Shown here: positions 21,061-64,000 of the stretch, piece by piece | Numbering within the stretch: the first letter of the stretch is position 1 | Layout of the letters: the number at the start of each line of letters is the position of its first letter | Assembly (NCBI RefSeq): GCF_028858725.1 | Contig: NC_084790.1 | Coordinates: 3,974,001-4,038,000 of the forward strand | DNA from: Colius striatus | Taxonomy: Eukaryota; Chordata; Aves; Coliiformes; Coliidae | Reading direction: 5' to 3' | Length of the DNA: 64,000 nucleotides | Notes under the pieces: generated by a model | Database searches by the model: none | Told to the model about the DNA's origin: nothing | Seen by the model: the letters and a program-made list of their open reading frames with translations, nothing else | Position numbers and translations under genes: made by a program

Positions 21061-23963
21061 GGGGGGGTCCTCAGCTCCTCGCTCGGCCGCCTCCATTCTT
21101 TCTCACCCACACCCTCTGCTTTTTAAACGCGGTGTTTGGTTGGTTTTCTGGTTGAGGGGGGGTGTGGGTTAAGGCGTGTGGGCCGCTTGGCCAGTGAAGG
21201 ATGGCCCCGCGCCACGGCTGCCAGCCGCCCCTTTCCTCAGCCTCCTGCTCTGTCACACCTCAGCCCCATGCTTGAGAAACTACCGAGCCGCTCTTCCACA
21301 GCGCGTAGGGACGCTCTTATTTTTGACTCTGAGGTGTTTCCAGCTGTGTAGGCAAGGATAGGAAACTCTGAGGGGGGTGGTGGAGGAGGAAGGAATAGGT
21401 TCAGGCATGGACTGAGGTGGCCTGTCTGCGCAGTGCACTCATCCTGCGCCGTAACCACAGGGACAGCCGGGCTGGTGTCTCCAGCTCCACGTTTCAAGGT
21501 TAACAAGCAAGCTTTGCACGCCAGGCTGTTCTTCAGCTGCGGGTTTCTGGAACGAGTCATTATGGGACACGTACTTTCAGCTTAAAAAAAACACACAAAC
21601 CCCAAACCATTCCTGCCACTTGCTGTGAGAAAGACTGAAATTAAGAGCCAGGCATATCCTGTTGGCTCGAAAGTAAAGCCAAACGCCGTGTTATTGCTTT
21701 AAGTACTCAGTGGTTTTTAAGTCAGTTACATGTTTTGGAAGATTCGCTTATGACTTCTTTTAAAAGTAGAAATGTTTTGTTTCTAGAGTGAATGTTAATA
21801 CTTGGGAAGCTGAACAGGGATGGGAGGGTTACTTGCACTCGACCACTTCACGCACCATGAGACACTCAAGATCAAGAAGTGTGGCCCAGCCTCTGGTAAT
21901 TAGTTAGAGTCATATTAATGGTGCAGCCCAACACCATGCCAGTGTCCAAAAATGATGTAATAGTATTTGCATAACAAATACGGAACCAGACAACACAGGA
22001 ATGAGAGTTATTTTTGAAGTTTACTGTAAAAAAAGTTTCAATTATGTACTTTTTTGACATGGAAGCATTGAAGTTACGAGTTCTCTTTAACTAAGCATGC
22101 AGGGAAAAAAAAGCAGGGTGAAAAAGAAGGTACCAAATTACTGGTGGAAGACGCTTTTACTCAAGCCTGGTGGCATTTTCGTGTCCCTCTCATTTCATGT
22201 CTTGCAAAACTTATTGCCCTGCTAAATGTGTGCACTGCCTCATTATTTCACTTCTCCCTCTTTGCAAGGAAGCAGCCTCGCTTTCTTCTTCCTTAGACCA
22301 AGGTACTAACTCTCTGCTGGTGGCTTAAGGTACAAGAACTATGTCAGGGTTTTCATTTTTAATTTCCTTGAGCTGCTGAACAGTTCATAATCGGGACCAC
22401 CTGAAAAGATCCAGCGTTCCCATGTGTTAAATGTTTTCAGTATTACTCAAAGTTAACATTTCACGCTTACAGCATATAGGCAAAATGATTCAGTTTTTAA
22501 CGCATCTGCCATGAACTAGTCATATTTCAGTCTGAACATCCTCTGTTCCTAAGGGTGTTTACAGCCTATTGCCATATAACTGTCCTACACAGCCCATCAG
22601 TCCTCAGCTTCTTAATTATTATAAAACAGTGTCTTTACTATAAAGCTTTGTCTGGAGTTTTGAATCTTTGCAAACTTAGGCTCCTGGTCTGCGTCTTCAG
22701 TCAAACGACTCGTTCATTTTCAGGGCTTTAATGTTTCTAAGTTACAGACTGACAAATATTCACTACGGATTTGTAAGCTCGGGGATGGGCAAGGAAGAAA
22801 TAAAGCTGGCTATCTTTATGAACAGGGCAGGATTTGATAGGACAAAATGTGAAGTCATATCTTTATGAATTACTAGCTGGTCTCGCTAACAGCTACAAGC
22901 TCTGTCAGTAGGAAATGATAGAAGAGAGGGGAACAAAAAAATCTATGGTAAACTTGATCATGGTGTGAATAGGTATTAAAAAGGCAAATATTTTATCCTA
23001 GGATATACATCGAGAGGTTTCCAGGAGGACAGGGTCAAGTAAATGACCTGTGCAAGGCTCTGGAGAGATGTTACCTGGAATGCAGAACATCAGTTTTGTC
23101 ACTAAGGTGGGTAATCTGCAGCAGGGATGATGCAAAAGAGGGCACGATGAGCAGAGTGGCGTTTTTTTTATAGGCTCACAAACCCAGGCTCTTTTGATTT
23201 CTGCACTTAAAATAAAAGCAAAGAGGAGACATGATTTGGTTATCTGATGGTAAATGTGAGGGAAGGTGAAGATTTAAACTTGAGAACAAATCTGTTAGCA
23301 AGAGAAAATGGCTGTGAATAATCCTGGGATGGAAAACAGAAAGAAGTGTCTGATCATCACACAGAAGATTCCAGGGCTTCCTTAAAGTTCACAGGAGCAA
23401 GAAACTTGTCCAATTAAGAAATAGTTCTGGGAGGGCAATACAGAGATTGCCTGGAATAGCAAGGAATCGGGCTTGATTACCACAGACATTTTTTAACACT
23501 GCATTTCCAAAATCTTTCTCCAAGTGATGGAAAAGTGTCAGTTTAAGAAGCAGAAAGTGAGTTGGAGAATCCTAGTTCCATGCTGTTGCCTTGTTACCAT
23601 GTACCTGAGCTATGGCAACTCACACTCATTGTCTTTGATTTTGTGTCCAAGGGGTCGGGTCAGATCACAATTTCATTCGCCACCTGTTAACTTGTAGATT
23701 CTCAGGTTCCACAGATATTAATACTAGTTTCTGGACTCCTTTGTCAAAAAAAATATAGAGTAAATGAGCAAAAATGCACTCAGGCTCTATCAGTCTTACC
23801 CTAAAACATTAATTTCTCAGTTTTAAAATACAGGGGAGCTGCAGGGCCAAAATCCCCAACCCAAAATTAGAATATGATGGAAACCTGTAACGAACTGATG
23901 CAGAAATAGCCCCAAGGGCCCAGCAGTGGTCCTGCTTGAGTCATGCTGGAGGTCCTCAGTATG

Positions 23964-24011
23964 GGTTGGTTTGTTTTCCTCCATCTTGGTTGGTTTGTTT
24001 TCTTCCATTTG
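23964..24011. repeat. 24-bp tandem repeat, two units, third copy past a CR1
   Basis: Units 23964-23987 and 23988-24011 both begin GGTTGGTTTGTTTTC and end TCCAT(C/T)T-like. A third, weaker copy (AGTTGTTTGTTTTCC) follows at about 24119-24140, after the CR1 tail. Confidence 0.8.
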
Positions 24012-24112
24012 CGACCTGATCTACGTGAACCTGCTTCTGCAGGGGGGGTGGACTAGATGATCTCTAAAGGTCCCTTCCAAGCCCTACCATTCTATGATTC
24101 TATGATTCTATC
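24012..24112 (+). mobile_element. CR1 3' tail
   Basis: Forward CR1 end with GTGGACTAGATGATCTCTAA, AGGTCCCTTCCAAGCCCTAC and a tail of three TTCTATGA-type units. Only the last 100 bases are present. Confidence 0.92.
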
Positions 24113-24341
24113 ATCTTGAGTTGTTTGTTTTCCTTTTTTTGCTCTGTCTCTGGCTTGTCAGAGTTGCAAACACAGGCTATGTTGACATCCAGGCCCACCA
24201 GGTATGGACTGTTCTGTGCTGATCTGAGACCTAGGCCTTTTTAGACCTATTCTTGGTAAAGTAGCTCTGGACTTTGGGGGAAGCGAAGTGCTAAGGTCAT
24301 AAAGTCAAGACTGTGTTGGTCTAGTGCAGCTCGTGCTTCCT

Positions 24342-24480
24342 GGTGACTCATAGAAGGGTTTGAGAGGGTCAGGAGGGACTTGTAAAGATCACTTGGTGCC
24401 AGCTCCTGCCATGGGCTGGATGTCCCTACCCAGTCAGGCTGCTCAAAGGTCCCTCTGAGCTCTGCATGGAGTGAGCCTCG
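24342..24480 (-). mobile_element. Degraded CR1 3' fragment
   Basis: Reverse CR1 of an older type. It keeps the sequence order of the reversed 3' end (CATAGAAGGGTTTGAGAGGG, then AGCTCCTGCCATGGGCTGGA, then CAGGCTGCTCAAAGGTCCCT) but with many differences from younger copies. Confidence 0.7.
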
Positions 24481-25232
24481 CTTGAGAAGTCTGCACGTAG
24501 GTGTGCAAAAATCATTATCAATTCCCTGACTAAATTAATATTTGCTTTAATTTATTAATCAATTTGTAACTTCTTCTATACAGAGATGCTATTTTAAGAA
24601 AATCATCTGACTTAACCTGTTTTGTTTTACTCTTATCTCAGTCATTTAACTTGGTACAGTCCGAGGAGCGCGATCCCTTAACGAATAATGCAGAGAAAGT
24701 GGCATTTGTTTTAACAGTTGAGGCTGCCTTACCATGTTTATGTGATGTGTAAACAGGGCCAGGACAAAACTGCACACAAAGGAAATGATGTAGGAAAGAA
24801 GTTATTGGCGTGTGTGGGCATCGCAGCGCACAATTGCCATGCCAGTTCTCATAAGGGCTCCGCAGTGTAAAATAAAATGACTCACAAGCCTGCCAACGCA
24901 AAATAGCCCCGTGTCACCCTGCTGAGCTCTCCATATGAATCGCTGCTGTCCCTTAAGTGACCTGACCAAAGTCATTGCAAGCTTTTCCATGGTGTTCCGG
25001 GTGTTAGCGCTTAGTTTGAAAAATAGAGGGCTCCTTAAAAGGCTACATAGGGTTTTTGACTGGTGACTCTTCTGCAGGAGGGGCTGGCAAATGGCTTCTT
25101 GCTTGAGGGGGCTGGGGGGAAGGAAGGGAACACGCTTCTTGTCTCATGTGCTTGTCAGTGGAGGTGTGGGTTGGTGAGAGCTGCTGCCTCAGCTTGAGAT
25201 GTGATGGGCAGATGGGGGTCTGTGTGTGGTCA

Positions 25233-25720
25233 CCTTAGAATCAGAATCATTGGAAAAGACCTTTAAGCTCATCAAGTAGAACTATTAACCCAGTGCTGCC
25301 ATGGCCACTGCTAAAACCTGTCCTTCAGCCCCACAGCTACATGGCATTGGAATCCCTCCAGGGATGAGAACTCCACCGTGGCCCTCCGGCAGCCTGTACC
25401 AGGATTTGACAACCCTTTCGGGGAAGACATTGTTTCTGCTATCCAATCTAATCCTCCCCTGGCACAACTTGAGGCTGTTTTCTCTTGTCCTATCACTTTT
25501 CACTTGGGAGCAGAGACTGACACCCCCCCTGCCCCGGCCCACAACCTCCCGTCAAGAAGAGAGTGATCATTGTGTCCTATGAGGCTCCTTCTCTCCAGGC
25601 TGATCACCCCACCTGTCCCACCTGCTCCTCATCAGACTTGTGCTTCAGGCCTTCCCTAGCTTTGTTGCCCATCTCTGGACATGCTCCAGCCCCTCAATAT
25701 CAGTCTTGAGAGGGGCCTTG
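25233..25720 (-). mobile_element. CR1 LINE fragment upstream of the IKZF3 promoter
   Basis: Reverse CR1 with AGAATCAGAATCATTGGAAA, CCTCCAGGGATGAGAACTCC, CTTGTCCTATCACTTTTCAC and TGCCCATCTCTGGACATGCT. It ends roughly 580 bases before the IKZF3 ATG. The upper edge is uncertain; weak similarity may run further. Confidence 0.85.
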
Positions 25721-26186
25721 GTCCTATTCCTGGTGGTCTCCCTGCCTAAGGACCTGCCATGTCTTCTGCACTTTGGAGCTGCCTCTGACGGTGGGGACAG
25801 AACCCATCTCCCACGAAGTGGAGAGGCAGGTTTTCTCTGAAGTGCAGGCTTCTGGTGTTTACTTTGGCCCCATGTGTGCTGTAGTGAAAGCAGGGCTGCT
25901 CCTGGCTCTGCCTCCCCGGGGTTCACCTTCAGCTTGCCGCACACTGGCCATCGCCGCTGGCTCTGCTGCGGGACGGCCTCACGCCTGACCCGCAAGCCCT
26001 CGCCGGGCCGCTCTCAGCCCACGCTCCGAAGATGCTCTCCACACCCTGTTGCCGCAGGTACTACAAAAATGGCTGGGGCCTCCCCTTTGCTAGCTCAGAA
26101 CAGCAGGTCGGGGCCGGGGTCGGCTCCGCTCGCCGCCGCCCGGCGCCGCTCTCCGCCCGCCCAGCGCCGCCGCCGTGCCGGGCCGG

Positions 26187-26249
26187 ATGTCGCGCTGCCC
26201 GCGGCGGGCGGGACGGACGGAGAGAGGCGAGAGCCCGGAGCTCCGCTGA
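26187..26249 (+). other. Possible upstream ORF in IKZF3 leader
   Basis: ATG at 26187 (context CGGATGT) opens 20 codons and stops at TGA 26247-26249, 50 bases before the IKZF3 ATG at 26300. It is translated only if the TSS lies upstream of 26187, which sequence cannot show. Confidence 0.35.
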
Positions 26250-26299
26250 CAGTCCCCGAGCCCGTGCGGGCAGGCGGAGCCGGGAGCCGTGGCCGGAGC

Positions 26300-60587
<34,288 letters not shown>

Positions 60588-62776
60588 AAGGACAGGGGTG
60601 GATGGGGGTGGGGGTGATGTTCCGAGGTCAGAGCTTGGGAGGCCTTGGTTGGGTTTTAATTAGCATCAAGAAGTTTCTTGCCTATTTTTCTACGCCGGTT
60701 TTTAAATGGAGTGTCACGGGGAGGTGACACCTTTTGTTTTGGAATTTAATGGGGGTTTTTTACAAGTGATTCAGTGTTCTGTAGCATCTGTGCCCAGCTG
60801 CTGCGGTGAGTGGCACTGTGTGAAATACCAGGAGCACAGACCTGTTTGGAGGTGAACTTTGTTTCTGTCAGAATCAGGAGCTGTTTGAGGTGTTTCTGTT
60901 TTTCTTTCTTCACTTGCGTTTGTTTTTTAGAGTGATGTTTTAACTCAAAGATGCAAAAGGCTTTGCTGATTTCACTGCCAGGCCCGATGTATAGTGAGGA
61001 GGAGCTTTTTCTGCTTTTTCTTCCTCCCGAATTGAGGAAAGTTATGTCTGGGAGGGATTATTAATTCCTCTCTAAAGGTTTTCCCCTAAGTCTTAAAGAG
61101 CATGTGGCCCCAGCACACTTTCATTTTTCTTACCCCTCTGTTCACTTTCTTTAAAGTCTCTCCCACATGCCTCTTAGTAATAGCAAAATAAGAAATCAGA
61201 CCTATTTCGAGGCTGGGTTTTGTTTTTTCACCCATGTGCATTTTTGGGATACCCAGTGAGGTCATCGGGCAGCTCATCCACGCTGTCTGGGGGGGGGGGA
61301 AAAAGCTTGATTTTTCACTGCTGGAAAGTTTCCTTTCCTCTAGCTGCTCTGCCTCATGCCCTTACCTCGCCCCCGTGGCCAGCATGAGGCTCAGAGCAGG
61401 AGTCACGGTGTCCTGGCAGCAGCCACCCTGAGAAGCTGCATTGAGGAGTGTGTGGGAGCAACACACTCTGCTTTTACATGGGGATATCCCTCCGGGTGAG
61501 CTGTGCTGGTTTGCAAAATGACTATTTGCCATTACTTTGAAGCTGGGTTTTTAAATAGTTCTTTTCATGTAGTGGTGGCTCCGCAGCTGCATCGTTAGTC
61601 ACTGGGCTGCAGATAGGGCCTCGGTAGCAGTTCTGCTGAGTGAATGTTTGTCCTTTGCCAGGTGTTTTTCTTTTCTTGTAGCGTAGGCTCTAGGTGTGTT
61701 CTGAGGGACTCTTGGCACCCACTGCTGCGTGGTTTGGTGTCACCACTGCTTTTGTCCTTTCTCGGTGATGCCCGTCCGACGTCCATGGGGATCCGTCCCT
61801 CTCCGTGAGGGACAGGCACAGAGGCTGAGGGTCAAGGAATACTGAGTGTCCTTCCTCCCTCTGAGCTGGGCTCACTCTTGTGGCTCAAAGACTTTCTCCC
61901 TCCCTGAATTTTAAGGTACAAAGAAGAAAGTGATGTTCTCTCTTCCCAGGAAGGGTACATCTGAAGAAGGATTAACTACTCTGCAGAGTGCCTGAGTGTC
62001 TGGAGTGCTGCAAAGCGCAGGCCCTGGATCCTGCCTGCCACCGGGGATGAGAACAACGGTTTTACTACCTTCTTACAGACCATGTTCAGAGCTTTTTCCA
62101 ATGACCTGTTCCCCACTGTGTGGCTGCTCCGGGGAGCGCGTGGATGTTGGTTCTTCCCTGATGAAGTACCCACAGGCCTGGTGGGATGCATGCTCTGAGG
62201 CTGTGGTTCCACCCAGGGCTGAATGCCACCACCCCGGCGCTGCCCGCACTCGGGGTGCCTGTAAAATGAGGCCACTCATCTCTCCCGCTGCATGTTGAGG
62301 GAGGCAGAAGCGACCGAGCGACGTGCTGATGAAAACACTCCTGGGGGATGAGTGGAAACACTGTGCAGCAGATGGTAACTCGCTGTTTGCCCAGGAAGCT
62401 CCTCGGCCAAGTGCGTCTCACCCGGCTCTGACCGCTTCACCCGCTCCTGCCTCATGCCGCTACCGAATCCTCGCAGGCGCTCTGCAGATGAGCCCCCCGC
62501 TCCTCCCGTCCTGCCAGGCAGGCCTGAGGCTGCCTTCCCAGCTGAGGTGAGCTGTCAGCCACCAAGCAGCTCGGCCTGAGCATCCCTGATGGGTTTGGGA
62601 GAGGGGAGGGGGGAGGTTTTGACAGCAGCTTTCCCTCTGCTGTGCGGGCAAGGCTGTGGTGGCAGGATTGGCTGAACCAAAAGTTCCCTGCGCTGTCTGG
62701 AGCTGATGAGTGGTTACTTTGTTTAGGGCTCTGCTGTTGAGCAATTGCGTGTTGTGGAGTTTCAACCCAGTCATTT

Positions 62777-62782
62777 ATTAAA
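62777..62782 (+). terminator. IKZF3: Candidate IKZF3 distal poly(A) signal (ATTAAA)
   Basis: The second most common hexamer, in an A/T-rich patch, followed about 30 bases later by TGCTGTGTGATG. It would give a 3' UTR of about 2.2 kb. The real site may lie beyond the window. Confidence 0.3.
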
Positions 62783-63599
62783 ATAGATATTTTTCTGAGG
62801 ATAATTATCTGCTGTGTGATGCCTGCGCCTCCCAAAACTGGGGCCAGAGCCAGCCTTGGCTGTGCCCCAGGACTGCTGGATGTGCTGGCCCTGCGGGGGG
62901 TGCCAGGGTAAGCCCCCTCTCTGTTTGGGGGCACCTCATCCCACAGCACCACCCGAGAACCCTCCCTCGAGGGCAGAGGGGCCAGGAGCCTGTCAGGCCG
63001 TGCCCGTACCTCAAAGGGCTGCAGGTCCCTGAGTTCAGAGGAGCTTTGAAAATCACCTCATCTGGGAAAGTGGAGGGGGAGAAGCTGCTGGGGTTTGTTG
63101 TGAGCCTGATTTATTCTGCTTCTGGTTTGGTTATTTTGGTACAAAACCCATTTCTGCTCGGGCTGCTGCCCCAGACAGCTGCCTCGCCTGCCCTGCTCAG
63201 TTTCTTTCTCTACTGCTGAATCATACCCAAACAGCAGGCAGCACAGAGCCCTGAGCATTAACAAACGAGCCTCTCGTGCTTTAAAGTTTAATGATTCTTT
63301 TAAAAAATACCAATAAGTCCCCCTATGGCTAGTGTAAGGGACCCCAGGCACCACGCTGCACATTGCTGCTCACCCTCACCAAAGCTCACTCCTCCAGCCT
63401 GGAGAGTGGAGACACCTCGGTGTCAGCGGGTGAGCAGTGACTTCCTGGGGCTGGATGGCTGGCTGTCCATCTGTCCCCTCTTGAGGTCTGTAAATCCCAA
63501 AGATAGCTTTGAGACCTTTGCCCAGCCATGGTGCTGAGCTGATGGCAGTGGCTGTGGGGAGCAGAACACCGGCAGAGCAGGAGCAACGAGCTCCTGGGT

Positions 63600-63835
63600 G
63601 TAAGCTGGAACACACAAAGTTCCACTGGAACAGAAGGAGAAACTCCTTTGGTGCTGAGGTGAGGGAGCCCTGGCCCAGGCTGCCCAGGGAGGGTGTGGAG
63701 GCTCCTTTGTGGGAGGTTTCCAAACCCACCTGGACACGTTCCTGTGCCCCCCGATGGAGGGGAACCTGCTTTAGCAGGGGGTTGGGCTGGAGCTCTGCAG
63801 GGCCCTTCCAGCCCCCACCATGCTGGGATTCCATG
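63600..63835 (+). mobile_element. CR1 LINE fragment
   Basis: Forward CR1 3' end: AAGCTGGAACACACAAAGTT, GGTGCTGAGGTGAGGGAGCC, CCCAGGCTGCCCAGGGAGGG and the tail CACCATGCTGGGATTCCATG. It closely resembles the copies at 20345 and 58425 (same subfamily). Confidence 0.95.
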
Positions 63836-64000
63836 GCATGCCCAGGAGTGCACTGGCCTCAGGCCTCACTCCCTGCAACAGGACCGTGTGTGGCAAAGCA
63901 CCATCCTCCTCACCCTGGTGTTACCGAGCACAGTCAGAGTGAAACCGAGCCCTGGTGCGTGGCGGCGGCGGCGGCAGCCTCAGCCTGGTGCTGGGCAAAC

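Larger units (their letters stand above)
21060..25900. other. Intergenic region between ZPBP2 and IKZF3 (head to head)
   Basis: No exon was recognised. Three CR1 pieces lie at about 24012-24112, 24342-24480 and 25233-25720. A small tandem repeat sits at 23964-24011. The rest looks like unique A/T-richer DNA. Confidence 0.6.
60588..64000 (+). other. IKZF3 downstream region, probably 3' UTR in part
   Basis: No coding exon was recognised. I found no further exact AATAAA on the plus strand; an ATTAAA is at 62777-62782. A G run lies at about 61289-61299 and a CR1 at 63600-63835. The next mammalian gene in this direction is GRB7, and none of its coding sequence was seen here. Confidence 0.55.

Noticed and set aside
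63960-63985. (GGC)n run at the window end
   Set aside because: Only about five units and cut by the window edge; may be a leader or codon repeat of a gene outside, but nothing supports that here.

Overview
The window is vertebrate nuclear DNA, almost certainly from a bird. At least fourteen pieces of the CR1 LINE family lie in it, many ending in the typical ATTCTATGA/ATTCTGTGA-like tail; no Alu, B1 or L1 copies are visible; genes are compact with CpG-rich promoters. The gene set LRRC3C - ZPBP2 - IKZF3 is the region that in human sits on 17q21. I read the genes from spliced protein similarity to remembered human family members; no database search was run.

Layout. 1-2000: GC-rich non-coding DNA with four MEF2-type A/T boxes at 631-1129. 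2000-3100: CpG island, probable LRRC3C promoter and untranslated first exon (donor at 3009). 4935-7790: second exon of LRRC3C (+) with a short upstream ORF, the complete coding region 5013-5795, and poly(A) signals at 7534 and 7782. 7800-13820: intergenic, with four CR1 fragments. 13839-20880: ZPBP2 on the minus strand, eight coding exons, 343 codons, poly(A) signal at 13839-13844. 20690-21060: its CpG promoter. 21060-25900: intergenic with three CR1 pieces. 25950-26400: CpG promoter of IKZF3 (+). 26300-60587: IKZF3 (Aiolos), eight coding exons, 513 codons. 60588-64000: IKZF3 downstream/3' UTR DNA with one CR1 fragment and no second gene that I can recognise.

The genes are not one pathway. 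LRRC3C is a small single-pass LRR membrane protein. ZPBP2 is an acrosomal sperm protein. IKZF3 is a lymphoid zinc-finger transcription factor. ZPBP2 and IKZF3 are head to head, as in human. LRRC3C and ZPBP2 are tail to tail, and no ORMDL3 or gasdermin exon was found between them, which differs from the mammalian order as I know it.

The most useful leads are: two phase-compatible candidate cassette exons and one candidate poison exon in IKZF3 intron 3; an AATAAA hexamer overlapping the IKZF3 stop codon; a CR1 whose edge lies within about 10 bases of a ZPBP2 splice donor; a weak ZPBP2 donor next to a 21-bp tandem duplication; and the MEF2-site cluster. I found no clear sign of an entirely new biological system.
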